Positions 44,347 through 54,219 of a stretch of DNA of 64,000 nucleotides are shown here, in pieces. The notes beneath the pieces were generated by a model. The model worked only from the letters and a program-made list of their open reading frames with translations, ran no database searches and was not told where the DNA came from. The DNA comes from Labedella phragmitis (GTDB taxonomy: Bacteria > Actinomycetota > Actinomycetes > Actinomycetales > Microbacteriaceae), in the NCBI RefSeq assembly GCF_004078635.1, contig NZ_RZNB01000003.1, positions 1 through 64,000 on the forward strand, given 5' to 3'. A program made the translations under genes and the position numbers. Every line of letters begins with the position of its first letter. Position 1 is the first letter of the stretch.

Positions 44347-45222
44347 GTGACCGAATCGTCCTCACAGAACCCGCCAGCAGACGACACGCACACCTCCACC
44401 CGTTCACGGGGGCCCGGCACGAGGGAGGCAGGCCGGGTCGGCGACACCCTCGCAGCCCTCGATCCCACGGCGCTCGACCCGGCCGCCGTCGCCGAGGCCC
44501 GGCGACTGCGCACCGAGTTCACGCGCTTCATGATGCAGTACCAGTTCGCGATCGACGAGGTGCTCACGAAAATCTCGATCCTCCAGGACGAGTTCACCCA
44601 CCTGCACTCGTACAACCCGATCGAGCACGTCAACTCGCGCGTGAAGAGCCCCGAGAGCATCATCGAGAAGGTCGCGCGGAAGAACTGCGACCCGTCCTTC
44701 GAGGCCATCCGCGCCACGATCACCGACATCGCCGGTGTCCGCATCACGTGCAGCTTCATCGCCGACACCTACCGGGTGCTCGAGATGCTCACGGCGCAGA
44801 GCGACATCACCGTGCGCGGGATCAAGGACTACATCAAGGAGCCGAAGGCCAACGGCTACAAGAGCCTCCACGCGATCATCGAGATCCCCGTGTTCATGTC
44901 GAACGGCGTCGTCCCGGTCCTCGTCGAACTGCAGATCCGCACCATCGCGATGGACTTCTGGGCGAGCCTCGAGCACAAGATCTACTACAAGTACAGCGGC
45001 GAGGTCCCCGGGCACCTCGTCTCGACCCTCACGGAGACAGCCCAGATCGCTTCCGAGCTCGACCGCCGCATGGAGCACCTCCACGCCGAGGTGCGCGCGC
45101 TCGACTCCGAGACCGACGCGTGGGGCGACGACTCCACGACCGTGCCGGAACCCGCTATGCCCGAGCAGATCGTCACGCAACTCCAGGAGCTGCGGCGGCG
45201 GGGCGGCACCCAGCAGGTCTGA
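44347..45222 (+). CDS. small alarmone synthetase-like protein (GTP pyrophosphokinase family)
   Basis: About 291 residues with a single RelA/SpoT-type nucleotidyltransferase domain. SRVKSPESIIEKVARK is the ATP/GTP region, ITDIAGVRITCSFIADTYRVLEML holds the catalytic Asp, and KEPKANGYKSLHAIIEI and VELQIRTIAMDFWASLEHKIYYK follow. HD hydrolase, TGS and ACT domains are absent, so it is a stand-alone synthetase that would make (p)ppGpp. The GTG at 44347, seven bases after TAGGGT, is preferred; in-frame ATGs at 44257 and 44299 would extend it. It follows radA in the same direction. Confidence 0.88.
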   Translation: MTESSSQNPPADDTHTSTRSRGPGTREAGRVGDTLAALDPTALDPAAVAEARRLRTEFTRFMMQYQFAIDEVLTKISILQDEFTHLHSYNPIEHVNSRVKSPESIIEKVARKNCDPSFEAIRATITDIAGVRITCSFIADTYRVLEMLTAQSDITVRGIKDYIKEPKANGYKSLHAIIEIPVFMSNGVVPVLVELQIRTIAMDFWASLEHKIYYKYSGEVPGHLVSTLTETAQIASELDRRMEHLHAEVRALDSETDAWGDDSTTVPEPAMPEQIVTQLQELRRRGGTQQV

Positions 45223-45252
45223 GCGCCACCAGCGCTCAGTCCCCCGCAGCGG

Positions 45253-45675
45253 TCAGGCGTCCGTCGCGGGGGGCTCCTCATCGGCGGCAAGACCGAGGAC
45301 CCGCTGCACCTCCGCGGGCGTCGCCTGCATCGCGTGCGGACCGGCGATGTCGAAGAACACCGTCTCGATGTCGTCGCCGTACGTGCGGAGGAAGGCGGAG
45401 AGCCACTCTCCGTCATAGAGGCCGACGAACGGCGGCAGTGCCTCGGGCTTGTTCTTCGCATCCGAGAACAGCAGGAGCGCGAGACGGGCCGTCTCCGGCT
45501 GGCGGTACATCCACACGTCGGGTGTCGCCGTCGGCTTGTCGCGGTCGATCGCCGTGGCGAGCGGCACGACGACGGGGTGATTTCGGAGCGCGAACGCGAC
45601 GGCCGCCATGTCCTGCTTCTCGAGAGCGTCCGCGAGGACCGGGGATGAGAAGTCGGGCTTCTGCTTCTTCGCCAT
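45253..45675 (-). CDS. SseB-like protein
   Basis: A 140-residue protein with an SseB N-terminal-type pattern: VVVPLATAIDRDK, WMYRQPETARLALLLFSDAKNKPEALP, and an end ATPAEVQRVLGL. No catalytic residues are obvious. The ATG at 45675 (MAKKQKPDF) is taken because longer readings lack similarity. It is convergent with the synthetase gene and stands alone. Function in actinobacteria is unknown. Confidence 0.7.
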   Translation of the reverse strand: MAKKQKPDFSSPVLADALEKQDMAAVAFALRNHPVVVPLATAIDRDKPTATPDVWMYRQPETARLALLLFSDAKNKPEALPPFVGLYDGEWLSAFLRTYGDDIETVFFDIAGPHAMQATPAEVQRVLGLAADEEPPATDA

Positions 45676-45782
45676 GCCCCCAGTCTGCCAAACCTCCGCG
45701 ACGTGTCTGCTCTCCGGCTTGCGCATCCACGGAGACGAGTCAAGTACGCGATGTGGTGCCCGCACTGTGAGGGAATGGAACC

Positions 45783-46118
45783 ATGAAGCATGTCACGTAC
45801 GCACAGAAGTCCCTCCTCATGGGTGATGACGTTGCGGACGCGTTGCTCGCCTATGCTGCGCTGCTCGCCGATGCCGGGTCCGCGGACAACGTCGAGGTCA
45901 GCGGCGTGGGCGTCGACGGCGAGGAGGTCGTCGCGACGTTGGTCCTCGGGAACGGTATCGACCTGATGGCCGAGACCACCCGGTCCGGCCTACCGGAGCC
46001 GGACAACTTGTCAACTCTCGCGTACATCCGCGACCGCTCACAAGCGATCACCAACGTCAAGACCCACGTGCCGGTGGCGACCACACCGTCGGACTTCGGC
46101 AACCTGGACGAATCGTGA
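45783..46118 (+). CDS. hypothetical protein, 111 residues
   Basis: A soluble acidic protein with no recognised family. It begins MKHVTYAQKSLLMGDDVADALLAYAALLADAG and has two beta-rich stretches (VEVSGVGVDGEEVVATLVLGNG). A GAGGGAATGGA precursor precedes the ATG. It is followed by a second small unknown gene in the same direction. The two may form a pair, but nothing in the sequence shows a function. Confidence 0.65.
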   Translation: MKHVTYAQKSLLMGDDVADALLAYAALLADAGSADNVEVSGVGVDGEEVVATLVLGNGIDLMAETTRSGLPEPDNLSTLAYIRDRSQAITNVKTHVPVATTPSDFGNLDES

Positions 46119-46201
46119 TGCACGCCTCGCGGCGAATGAATGCCGACGTCTGGACCGAGCGGCTCGGAGTGTCTAGCGTGGACGCGGGAGAAAGGACACC
46201 C

Positions 46202-46468
46202 GTGATCCGTCACACGTGCACCATCGGCTCGACCTCGTACGTCCTCGCCCAGGGACTGGGCATCGACCACCTCAAGACACAGATGGTCGAGGCGATCCGC
46301 TCAGGCGGCGGCTTCGTCGACTTCGTGGTCTTCGGCAACCGCGGCATCTCCGTCCTCGTCTCCCCCGGAACGTCCATCGTCTTCGAGACGGCCGAGGTGG
46401 ACCTCGACGACCGCGACACGGGTGACGTCGCGCGTCCGTTCACGACGATCGACGAGTGGGCGCTCTGA
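46202..46468 (+). CDS. hypothetical protein, 88 residues
   Basis: A small soluble protein beginning MIRHTCTIGSTSYVLAQGLGIDHLKTQMVEAIRSGGGFVDF. Its length is well defined by GAAAGGA five nt before the GTG at 46202; an earlier ATG at 46115 has no such site. Alternating beta and short alpha segments end with RPFTTIDEWAL. No family is recognised. Confidence 0.65.
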   Translation: MIRHTCTIGSTSYVLAQGLGIDHLKTQMVEAIRSGGGFVDFVVFGNRGISVLVSPGTSIVFETAEVDLDDRDTGDVARPFTTIDEWAL

Positions 46469-46514
46469 CACCCCACCACGGGAGCACCGGCGTTGCAGCC
46501 CACGCCCTCGCTCC

Positions 46515-47174
46515 TCAGTAGAGCAGGAACTGCGCCGACTCCGCGGAGGCGATCCCCGCGACCGAGGTGGAGAGGTGGTACGAGGCGCCGCCCGCCGGCA
46601 CGCCGGGGCGCTCGTCATCGCACGTGTCGGCGGTCGAGCGCGTGCGGTCCCACGAGATGGCCGGATTCGACGTGATCGTCTTCCGGGGCTCGAGGAGCAT
46701 GATCGCGTTCGTCGGCTCCACCTGGCAGTCGGTCGACGTCCAGTACGTGTCCTGGCCGCTCGTCACAGTGAAGACCTGCTGGCTCGTGCCGACGTCGATC
46801 GTGCAGGCGACGTCGCCCGTGTTCGTGAGCGACAGGGACAGTTGCGGCAACTCCCCCACCTGGTAGGTCGACTTGTCCGTGTGCGCCTCGACCGCGACGG
46901 TCTCGGCGGTGCACTGCGGGTCGCCCTCCTGCGCCGATGCCGACGGCGACGGCGACACCCCCGGGGGAGCTTCCGTCGGTGACGCTGGCGTGCTGGCGCT
47001 CGCGCTCGGCGTTCCCGACGCTCCGGGTTCCTCCTCCTGGCCGGACGAGGAACCGGGGCGGAAGACGACGAGGGCAATGACGGCCACGATCGCGAGGAAC
47101 CCGAGCAAGACCACGATCCGTCGTCGCCGGTAGACGGCCTTCGACGGACGCCGGGATCTCTCACGCGTCGACAT
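46515..47174 (-). CDS. membrane-anchored extracytoplasmic protein, unknown function
   Basis: A 219-residue protein with a basic N-terminus and one membrane segment ([19 protein letters not shown], about 20-38). A Ser/Pro/Ala/Thr-rich linker spans about 45-80. A C-terminal beta-sandwich-like domain carries conserved Cys ([54 protein letters not shown]). It resembles actinobacterial DUF4232-like cell-surface proteins. Orientation is type II, with the domain outside the cell. It is divergent from msrB. Confidence 0.75.
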   Translation of the reverse strand: MSTRERSRRPSKAVYRRRRIVVLLGFLAIVAVIALVVFRPGSSSGQEEEPGASGTPSASASTPASPTEAPPGVSPSPSASAQEGDPQCTAETVAVEAHTDKSTYQVGELPQLSLSLTNTGDVACTIDVGTSQQVFTVTSGQDTYWTSTDCQVEPTNAIMLLEPRKTITSNPAISWDRTRSTADTCDDERPGVPAGGASYHLSTSVAGIASAESAQFLLY

Positions 47175-47370
47175 ACCCCCAGAATACGTCGACGTCTGGG
47201 CGATTCCGCGGCGGCGCGCTGCGGTCCGTGTGGGCGGCCACGCTCCCGTTCACGGCGCGCTCCCAGCTTCGAAGGAACAGCATGCGCCCACCATCCGTTG
47301 CACCGGATGACGCCGAACGCTCGGTGTCGGAATGGGTGCCGCAGCCAGCGGTATCCGGAAGGAGGACCAG

Positions 47371-47856
47371 GTGGCACAGGAGTACCGCAAGACCCCGGAG
47401 GCGCTCGCTCGCCTCACCCCCACCCAGTACCGGGTCACGCAGGAGGAGGGCACCGAGCCCGCCTTCCGCAACCAGTACTGGGACAACCACGAGGACGGCC
47501 TGTACGTCGACGTCGTATCGGGTCAGCCGCTCTTCAGCTCGCGCGACAAGTACGACAGCCGGTCGGGCTGGCCGAGCTTCACCCGGCCCATCGCTGCGGA
47601 CGTCGTCACCGAGAAGGTCGACCGCTCGCTCTTCATGAAGCGCGTCGAGGTCCGCTCCTCGGCAGCGGACAGCCACCTCGGGCACGTCTTCGACGACGGC
47701 CCGCGCGAGGCCGGTGGTCTGAGATACTGCATGAACTCGGCCGCCATGCGCTTCGTGCCGGTCGCCGAGCTCGAGGAGCAGGGATACGGCGAGTACCGCT
47801 CGCTGTTCGAGACGAACGGGACGCCCGCCGCGTCCCAGAAGGAGGACGCATCATGA
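47371..47856 (+). CDS. msrB: peptide-methionine (R)-S-oxide reductase MsrB
   Basis: A 161-residue MsrB that reduces the R epimer of methionine sulfoxide. Conserved [36 protein letters not shown] and the nucleophile Cys in [12 protein letters not shown] are present. The CxxC zinc pairs of many MsrB proteins are missing, so it is the zinc-free form. The GTG start is marked by AAGGAGGACCAG. It overlaps msrA by 4 nt. Confidence 0.95.
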   Translation: MAQEYRKTPEALARLTPTQYRVTQEEGTEPAFRNQYWDNHEDGLYVDVVSGQPLFSSRDKYDSRSGWPSFTRPIAADVVTEKVDRSLFMKRVEVRSSAADSHLGHVFDDGPREAGGLRYCMNSAAMRFVPVAELEEQGYGEYRSLFETNGTPAASQKEDAS

Positions 47857-48371
47857 CCACCGAGACCGCCATCCTCGCGGGAGGATGTTTCTGGGGCATG
47901 CAGGAGCTCATTCGCTCCCGCCCGGGCGTCGTGTCGACGCGTGTCGGCTACGCCGGCGACGACAACACGCCCAACGCGACGTACCGCGCTCACGGCGACC
48001 ACGCCGAGGCGATCGAAATCGTCTTCGATCCCGAGCAGACGTCGTTCCGCGAGCAGCTCGAGTTCTTCTTCCAGGTCCACGACCCCACGACGAAGGACCG
48101 TCAGGGCAACGACCGCGGTCGCAGCTACCGGTCCGCGATCTTCCCCCAGAGCGACGAGCAGGAGCGGATCGCGCGCGACACGATCGCGGACGTGAACGCG
48201 TCGGGCATCTGGCCGGGACCCGTCGTCACCGAGATCGCCCGTGTGCGTGATTTCTGGGAGGCGGAGCCGGAGCACCAGGACTACCTCCAGGTCTACCCCA
48301 ACGGCTACACATGCCACTTCGTTCGCCCGGGCTGGAAGCTCCCGAAGCGTGAGTCCCAGCCCGTGAGCTGA
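47853..48371 (+). CDS. msrA: peptide-methionine (S)-S-oxide reductase MsrA
   Basis: A 172-residue MsrA with the catalytic motif [35 protein letters not shown], and the RSYRSAIFP segment. The resolving Cys lies in [10 protein letters not shown] near the end. It reduces the S epimer of methionine sulfoxide. It is translated from an ATGA overlap with msrB, so both epimers are repaired by one operon. A long perfect terminator follows. Confidence 0.96.
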   Translation: MTTETAILAGGCFWGMQELIRSRPGVVSTRVGYAGDDNTPNATYRAHGDHAEAIEIVFDPEQTSFREQLEFFFQVHDPTTKDRQGNDRGRSYRSAIFPQSDEQERIARDTIADVNASGIWPGPVVTEIARVRDFWEAEPEHQDYLQVYPNGYTCHFVRPGWKLPKRESQPVS

Positions 48372-48399
48372 CCTCTGCTACCGCACCTCCGGCAGCATG

Positions 48400-48445
48400 A
48401 GACCGCCGGAGCACTCGATCGTTCGAGTGCTCCGGCGGTCTTTTT
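48400..48445 (+). terminator. msrBA terminator
   Basis: Perfect 19-bp stem (48400-48418 and 48423-48441, AGACCGCCGGAGCACTCGA and its complement) with a TCGT loop and a T run (48441-48445). Confidence 0.9.
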
Positions 48446-48466
48446 CGTTTGTCGACGAGGTCGGCG

Positions 48467-49003
48467 TCAGGACGACAGCTCGACGGCCGGCGGGGTGTCG
48501 AGCAGCTTGAGCATGCGCGTATTGCCGAGGGTGTTCGGCTTGACCCGCGCGAGCTCGAGGAACTCCGCGACGCCTTCGTCGCTCGAACGCACGAGCTCCG
48601 CGTAGACCTCCGGCGAGACGACCGTCTCGCCGATGGGGTGGAAGCCGTGCCCGGCGAAGAAGTCGACCTCGAACGTCAGGCAGAAGAGCCGCTTGAGCCC
48701 GAGGTCGACGGCGTCGCGCTGCAACTGCTCGAGGATCGCGTGCCCCACGCCGTGGTGCAGCCAGCTCTCCGACACCGCGAGGGTGCGGACCTCGCCGAGG
48801 TCCTCCCACAGCGTGTGCAGGGCTCCGCAACCCACGAGCTCCCCGCCGGGCGCCTCGGCGACCTCGAACTCCTGGATGGACTCGTAGTACGCCACGCGTT
48901 CCTTGCCGATGAGTATCCGTCGTCGGACGTACGGCGCGACGAGGGACTCGATCGCGGGGACGTCGGAGGCACGGGCACGGCGGACGGTGAAAGGCGAGGC
49001 CAT
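48467..49003 (-). CDS. ArgA-type amino-acid N-acetyltransferase (GNAT)
   Basis: A 178-residue GNAT protein of the short N-acetylglutamate synthase type found in actinobacteria. It has an N-terminal RRARASDVPAIESLV, acetyl-CoA loop LAVSESWLHHGVGHAILEQL (R/Q-x-x-G-x-G/A region), and LFCLTFEVDFFAGHGFHPIGE with the PxVYxE-like end (PEVYAELVRSSDEG). The likely reaction is acetylation of glutamate at the head of arginine synthesis. It is a single gene, convergent with msrA and downstream of clpC. Confidence 0.85.
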   Translation of the reverse strand: MASPFTVRRARASDVPAIESLVAPYVRRRILIGKERVAYYESIQEFEVAEAPGGELVGCGALHTLWEDLGEVRTLAVSESWLHHGVGHAILEQLQRDAVDLGLKRLFCLTFEVDFFAGHGFHPIGETVVSPEVYAELVRSSDEGVAEFLELARVKPNTLGNTRMLKLLDTPPAVELSS

Positions 49004-49057
49004 CCCCCCACCCTAGATCGCCCTCCCCCCTCCCCCTCCCGACACCCCACCACACCA

Positions 49058-49108
49058 CCTAAAAATCCCCTCCGTGCATGAAGCGCGCGCACAGAGGGGA
49101 TTTTTAGG
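49058..49108. terminator. long hairpin downstream of clpC
   Basis: Perfect arms CCTAAAAATCCCCTC (49058-49072) and GAGGGGATTTTTAGG (49094-49108), extended inward by CGTGC. Five A/T bases lie inside the arms, unusual in this GC-rich window. It may end clpC transcription or be a small independent element. Confidence 0.6.
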
Positions 49109-49133
49109 GGGGAAAGCGAGGGGCGGAAACGAG

Positions 49134-49166
49134 GAACGCCCCCCGGCCGGTGGCCGAGGGGCGTTC
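49134..49166 (-). terminator. clpC terminator
   Basis: GAACGCCCC (49134-49142) / GGGGCGTTC (49158-49166) with CGGCC/GGCCG pairing in the loop, about 30 nt downstream of the clpC stop. Confidence 0.75.
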
Positions 49167-49196
49167 TCGTGGTGCTGCTGTCGCGTCGAGCCGGGG

Positions 49197-51716
49197 CTAG
49201 ATCGCGAGGTCCGGCGTGGCCGGCCCCGTGCCGAGCGAGCGGCCGGAGTTGATTCCGGCACCGACGGCCTCCGCACGCGTCGAGGTCGTGATGAGGAACT
49301 CACCACCGATGAAGTCGACGTGCACGTGGTCACCGGGGTTGAGCTCGCCGTGCAGGATCTTCTCGGAGAGACGGTCCTCGACCTCGTTCTGCATCGCACG
49401 ACGCAGCGGACGGGCGCCGAGCGTCGGGTCGAAGCCGACCTCGATGAGTCGCTCCTTGGCGGAGAGCGTGAGCTCGACGGTCATGTCGCGGTCGAGGAGA
49501 CGGTCCGCGAGACGCTTCACGAAGAGGTCCACGATCTGGAGCAGCTCGGGCTTGCTGAGCTGCGGGAACACGATCGTGTCGTCGACGCGGTTGAGGAACT
49601 CGGGCTTGAAGTGCTTCTTGAGCTCCTCGTTGACCTTGCCCTTCATGATCTCGTACGTGATCGACGAGTCACCTTCGACCTGGAACCCGACGGGCCCGCC
49701 GGAGATGCCCTTCGAACCGAGGTTCGTGGTCATGATGATGACGGTGTTCTTGAAGTCGATGACGCGGCCCTGGCCGTCGGTGAGACGACCCTCCTCGAGC
49801 ACCTGCAACAGCGAGTTGAAGATGTCGGGGTGCGCCTTCTCGATCTCGTCGAAGAGCACGACGCTGAACGGCTTGCGGCGGACCTTCTCCGTGAGCTGGC
49901 CGCCCTCTTCGAATCCGACGAATCCGGGAGGGGCACCGAAGAGGCGTGAGACGGTGTGCTTCTCGCCGTACTCGGACATGTCGAGCGAGATCATCGCGTC
50001 CTCGTCGTCGAAGAGGAACTCCGCGAGCGCCTTGGCGAGCTCGGTCTTTCCGACACCCGTGGGGCCGGCGAAGATGAACGAGCCCGAGGGACGCTTCGGG
50101 TCCTTGAGTCCGGCGCGCGTGCGGCGGATGGTGCGGGAGAGGGCCGCGATGGCCTCCTCCTGACCGATGACGCGCTCGTGCAGGGCCTTCTCCATGAAGA
50201 CGAGCCGCGAGGACTCCTCCTCCGTGAGCTTGAACACGGGGATGCCGGTGGCCTGCGCCAGCACCTCGGCGATGAGACCCTCGTCGACCGTCGCGGTCGT
50301 CTTGACCTCTCCGCTCCTCCACTGCTTCTCGAGGCGGAGTCGCTCCCCGAGGAGGTTCTTCTCCTCGTCGCGCAGGCTCGCGGCCTTCTCGAAGTCCTGG
50401 TCCTCGATCGCGGTCTCCTTCGCGGCGCGCACGACGGAGATCTTCTCGTCGAACTCGCGCAGCTCGGGCGGGCTCGAGAGGATCGAGAGACGCAGGCGGG
50501 CGCCGGCCTCGTCGATCAGGTCGATCGCCTTGTCCGGGAGGAAGCGGTCGGCGACGTAGCGGTCGGCGAGGTTCGCCGCCGCGACGATCGCGCCGTCCGT
50601 GATCGACACCTTGTGGAACGCCTCGTACTTGTCGCGGAGTCCCTTGAGGATGTTGATCGCGTGCGGCAGGCTCGGCTCCGCGACCTGGATGGGCTGGAAG
50701 CGGCGCTCGAGGGCCGCGTCCTTCTCGAAGTGCTTGCGGTATTCGTCGAGCGTGGTCGCACCGACGGTCTGCAACTCACCGCGGGCGAGGAGCGGCTTGA
50801 GGATCGACGCGGCGTCGATCGCGCCCTCTGCGGCACCCGCACCCACGAGGGTGTGGATCTCGTCGATGAAGACGATGATGTCGCCGCGCGTGCGGATCTC
50901 CTTCGTGACCTTCTTGAGGCGCTCCTCGAAGTCACCGCGGTAGCGGCTTCCGGCGATGAGCGACCCGAGGTCGAGGGAGTAGAGCTGCTTGTCCTTGAGC
51001 GTCTCGGGCACTTCGCCCTTGACGATCGCCTGAGCGAGCCCCTCGACGACGGCGGTCTTGCCGACGCCGGGCTCACCGATGAGGACGGGGTTGTTCTTCG
51101 AGCGGCGCGACAGGATCTGCATCACGCGCTCGATCTCCTTCTCGCGCCCGATGACGGGGTCGAGCTTGTTGTCGCGGGCTGCCTGCGTGAGGTTGCGGCC
51201 GAACTGGTCGAGGATCTGCGATCCCCCCTGGGCCTGCTGCTCGCTCTGGTTGCCGCCGACGGCTGCGGCCTCCTTGCCCTGGTAACCCGAGAGCAATTGG
51301 ATGACCTGCTGACGCACCTTGTTCAGGTCCGCGCCGAGCTTGACGAGCACCTGAGCCGCGACCCCTTCGCCCTCACGGATGAGGCCGAGGAGGATGTGCT
51401 CGGTGCCGATGTAGTTGTGGCCGAGCTGGAGAGCCTCACGGAGGCTCAGCTCGAGAACCTTCTTCGCGCGGGGCGTGAAGGGAATGTGACCGGTGGGCTG
51501 CTGCTGGCCGGTACCGATGATGTCGGTGACCTGCTCGCGCACGGAGTCGAGGGAGATGCCCATCGACTCGAGCGCCTTGGCGGCAACACCCTCACCCTCG
51601 TGGATCAGACCCAGCAGGATGTGCTCGGTGCCGATGTAGTTGTGGTTGAGCATCTTGGCCTCTTCTTGGGCCAACACGACGACACGACGAGCTCGGTCGG
51701 TAAATCTCTCAAACAT
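49197..51716 (-). CDS. clpC: ATP-dependent Clp protease ATP-binding subunit ClpC
   Basis: An 839-residue AAA+ unfoldase. It has two N-terminal Clp repeats (both with [13 protein letters not shown]), NBD1 with GEPGVGKTA, a UVR motif ([17 protein letters not shown]), and NBD2 with GPTGVGKTE. The C-terminal D2-small domain is [21 protein letters not shown]. It feeds substrates to ClpP and is essential in many actinobacteria. The ATG at 51716 before [10 protein letters not shown] has GGAG upstream. Both nucleotide sites and the sensor regions look intact. Confidence 0.98.
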   Translation of the reverse strand: MFERFTDRARRVVVLAQEEAKMLNHNYIGTEHILLGLIHEGEGVAAKALESMGISLDSVREQVTDIIGTGQQQPTGHIPFTPRAKKVLELSLREALQLGHNYIGTEHILLGLIREGEGVAAQVLVKLGADLNKVRQQVIQLLSGYQGKEAAAVGGNQSEQQAQGGSQILDQFGRNLTQAARDNKLDPVIGREKEIERVMQILSRRSKNNPVLIGEPGVGKTAVVEGLAQAIVKGEVPETLKDKQLYSLDLGSLIAGSRYRGDFEERLKKVTKEIRTRGDIIVFIDEIHTLVGAGAAEGAIDAASILKPLLARGELQTVGATTLDEYRKHFEKDAALERRFQPIQVAEPSLPHAINILKGLRDKYEAFHKVSITDGAIVAAANLADRYVADRFLPDKAIDLIDEAGARLRLSILSSPPELREFDEKISVVRAAKETAIEDQDFEKAASLRDEEKNLLGERLRLEKQWRSGEVKTTATVDEGLIAEVLAQATGIPVFKLTEEESSRLVFMEKALHERVIGQEEAIAALSRTIRRTRAGLKDPKRPSGSFIFAGPTGVGKTELAKALAEFLFDDEDAMISLDMSEYGEKHTVSRLFGAPPGFVGFEEGGQLTEKVRRKPFSVVLFDEIEKAHPDIFNSLLQVLEEGRLTDGQGRVIDFKNTVIIMTTNLGSKGISGGPVGFQVEGDSSITYEIMKGKVNEELKKHFKPEFLNRVDDTIVFPQLSKPELLQIVDLFVKRLADRLLDRDMTVELTLSAKERLIEVGFDPTLGARPLRRAMQNEVEDRLSEKILHGELNPGDHVHVDFIGGEFLITTSTRAEAVGAGINSGRSLGTGPATPDLAI

Positions 51717-51905
51717 CAGGGCTCCTTCCGGCGCGTGGGCAAGGTTCGCGCCGATATAGAGAGAGTAACCGCGCAGCGGCGCGGATAATCCGTTGTTCGC
51801 CGTGGGCGCACCGTCTGCGGATACGACACGGGACGCGGCCATTTCCGTCGATGATCAACACATCGGAGCGCGGCTACCGATGGCAGCTGGATCGCCGCGG
51901 AGACG

Positions 51906-52286
51906 TCAGGCGAGGGCGTGGACCGCGAAGCTCGTGAAGAAACCGAGCACCGCGAGCAGACCCGTGAACGCCTTCGTGTCGCGGAACGCCTCGGGGATCA
52001 TCGTGTCGCACAGCATCGCGAGGATCGCCCCCGCCGCTATGGCGGTCACGTAGACGACGGCTCCCGCGAGGAATCCGGCCATCGTGGGAAGGAAACCGCC
52101 GAGATCCTCGGCCTCCTCGTTCAGATCGAAGGCGAGGGCGGAGATGAGCACGCCGCAACCGAACGCCATGACGGCGGTGACGACGGGCGTCGGCACCCGG
52201 ACGAACCACGCGATGACGGCACCGACCACGAGAGCGCCGCCCGCAAGGAGGCCTGCCCCTGCGGCGCCCCAGATCTGAGAGCCCAT
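51906..52286 (-). CDS. ZIP-like small membrane protein (half-length)
   Basis: A 126-residue protein with about four hydrophobic segments. FGCGVLISALAFDLNEEAEDLGGF and AILAMLCDTMIPEAFRDTKAFTGLLAVLGFF resemble the transport-site segments of ZIP metal transporters, but the whole is half the usual length of about 250. The His of a typical ZIP HxxPE is not seen; an E remains in IPEAF. It may function as a dimer or be a remnant. It lies upstream of clpC on the same strand. Confidence 0.6.
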   Translation of the reverse strand: MGSQIWGAAGAGLLAGGALVVGAVIAWFVRVPTPVVTAVMAFGCGVLISALAFDLNEEAEDLGGFLPTMAGFLAGAVVYVTAIAAGAILAMLCDTMIPEAFRDTKAFTGLLAVLGFFTSFAVHALA

Positions 52287-52352
52287 GCGACCATCCTGGC
52301 CCTCGACAGGCCCTCCCTCACCCGCTTGCGCCCGCCGTCTCCTCTCACCCCC

Positions 52353-52400
52353 TGAACACTTGTCTTGCGCACGAAAGCGCGTGCACAAGAGAAGTGTTCA
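52353..52400. terminator. long hairpin downstream of cardiolipin synthase
   Basis: Arms of 21 nt (52353-52373 and 52380-52400, starting TGAACACTT) with two mismatches and a 6-nt loop. Placed 20 nt after the minus-strand synthase stop. AT-rich outer stem, no T run. Confidence 0.6.
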
Positions 52401-52420
52401 AGCACTCGAACGGGGCGGGG

Positions 52421-53881
52421 TCACTGGAGGGCGGAGGTGAGACGCGCGAGGTTGTCGAGGACGGTCGAGCGCAACGGCTGCTCGAGCCACTCGTCGAGCG
52501 TGAGTTCCTTGCTCACGGCCCGGTACTCGTCCTCGACGTCGCGCATGTCGTCGACGAACGAGGCGCCGCGGACGAGCATCGACACCTCGAGGTTGAGACC
52601 GAACGAGCGCTGGTCCATGTTGCTCGAGCCGATCACGGCGACGTCGTCGTCGATCGTGAAGAACTTCGCGTGCAGGATGTACGGCGCCGGGTAGAGATAG
52701 ATGCGGACCCCCGCCCGCAAGAGCTGCTCGTAGTAGCTCCGCTGTGCGTGGTAGACGAGGGCTTGATCCCCGATCTCCGACACGAACAGGTCCACGGGGA
52801 CGCCGCGCATGACCGCGGTCGTGACCGCGTACATGAGCGACTCGTCCGGCACGAAGTACGGGCTCGTGATGACGATGCGCTTCTGCGCCCCGTAGAGCAG
52901 GCCGAGGAAGAGACGCAGGTTGTTCTCACCCTCGAATCCCGGCCCGCTCGGGACGATCTGGCAGTCGAGGTCGCCGCGATCGGGGGTGGGGTCGGTCACG
53001 TCGATGTCGCGGAGCAGGTTCTCACCCGTCTCGCTGTACCAGTCGGTGAGGAAGATCGCCTCCATCTCTCCGACGACGGGGCCTTCGACGCGCGCGACGA
53101 GCTCCTTCCACTTGAGCCCGCGACGCTCGTTGGCGCGCGTGTTGTAGCTGCGGTCGATGATGTTCTGCGAACCGAGGAAGCCGATGAGGCCGTCGACGAT
53201 GAGGAGCTTGCGGTGGTTTCGCAGGTCGGGGCGCTGGAACTTCCCCTTGAGCGGCTGCAGGGGCAGCATGAGCTCCCATCGCACCCCGATCGCGTCGAGC
53301 TTCGCGATGGTCCTCTTGTAGCCGGTCCGGCGGAGGCTCGCCCAGTGATCGAGCAGCACGTGGACGACGAGGCCGCGATCGACGGCCCGTTCGAGCGCGT
53401 CGAAGATCGGCGCCGTCGCGTGGTCGTAGGACAGGATGTACGACTCGACGTACACGTACTCCGTGGCCGCGTCGATCTCGTCGGCCATCGCGATGAGCGT
53501 GTCGTTGTAGTCGCTCATGAGGCGCGCCTCGTTGCCTCCGAGGATCGGCATCGCGCCGAGGCCCTCGTTGAGCTGCACGAGCGAGCGGAACCACGTCGGT
53601 CCCTCGAACTCGAGGTCCTGCTTCGGCAGGTTCTGGACCGCCCGCTCGATGGCCGTGTTGACGCCGTCCTGGATCTTACGGCGCTTGCGCGGCAGCTTCG
53701 GGTTGCCGATGAGCAGGAAGAGCAGGATGCCGCCATACGGGATGAAGAAGACGGCGAGCAGCCACGCGGTCCCGGCCGAGGGTTTGCGGTTCCGCGGGAT
53801 GACGATGACGGCGACGACGCGGACGACGAGGTCGACGGCGATGCCGAACCAGACCAGCCAGAGCGTCAGGGTCTCATTCAT
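52421..53881 (-). CDS. cls: cardiolipin synthase (phospholipase D family)
   Basis: A 486-residue PLD-type enzyme that joins two phosphatidylglycerol molecules to cardiolipin. Two N-terminal membrane segments (about 1-22 and 36-58) are followed by two HKD motifs, HRKLLIVDGLIGFLGSQN and HAKFFTIDDDVAVIGSSN. Length and order match bacterial Cls of this type. It starts upstream of a strong hairpin and stands alone on the minus strand. Confidence 0.93.
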   Translation of the reverse strand: MNETLTLWLVWFGIAVDLVVRVVAVIVIPRNRKPSAGTAWLLAVFFIPYGGILLFLLIGNPKLPRKRRKIQDGVNTAIERAVQNLPKQDLEFEGPTWFRSLVQLNEGLGAMPILGGNEARLMSDYNDTLIAMADEIDAATEYVYVESYILSYDHATAPIFDALERAVDRGLVVHVLLDHWASLRRTGYKRTIAKLDAIGVRWELMLPLQPLKGKFQRPDLRNHRKLLIVDGLIGFLGSQNIIDRSYNTRANERRGLKWKELVARVEGPVVGEMEAIFLTDWYSETGENLLRDIDVTDPTPDRGDLDCQIVPSGPGFEGENNLRLFLGLLYGAQKRIVITSPYFVPDESLMYAVTTAVMRGVPVDLFVSEIGDQALVYHAQRSYYEQLLRAGVRIYLYPAPYILHAKFFTIDDDVAVIGSSNMDQRSFGLNLEVSMLVRGASFVDDMRDVEDEYRAVSKELTLDEWLEQPLRSTVLDNLARLTSALQ

Positions 53882-53978
53882 GCATTCCCCCGGCTCGGCG
53901 CGGCTCTCGTCACGTTCGCTCTCACCCTATCGAGAGCGACATGCCTCCGACGTCACGCGCGAGGCCCGGAAGCAGGGG

Positions 53979-54167
53979 TCACGCAGAGGGCGTCGGCTTC
54001 GGCGGGAGTCCCCGCTTGGCACGCTCCTCCGCCTCGAGCTCCGAATACGCGCGGCGCTCGTTGCGGTCGACGCGGATGACGGAACGCATCACGATGTAGA
54101 AGATGACGCCGAGAACGATGGTCGGGAACAGCGACCAGATGGCGTTCAACCAGAAGTTCTCGATCAT
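53979..54167 (-). CDS. small conserved single-TM protein
   Basis: A 62-residue protein. It has a hydrophobic segment (about 5-28, IWSLFPTIVLGVIFYIVMRSVI), then a charged helix (RVDRNERRAYSELEAEERAKRGL) and a short Pro-rich end. Small proteins of this form occur next to lysS in Microbacteriaceae. Orientation and function are unknown. It lies between lysS and cls on the same strand. Confidence 0.7.
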   Translation of the reverse strand: MIENFWLNAIWSLFPTIVLGVIFYIVMRSVIRVDRNERRAYSELEAEERAKRGLPPKPTPSA

Positions 54168-54219
54168 GATGACGCCAGTCTACGCGAGCGCGGCCGAGTG
54201 CTCGCCGGAACGAGCGCGC

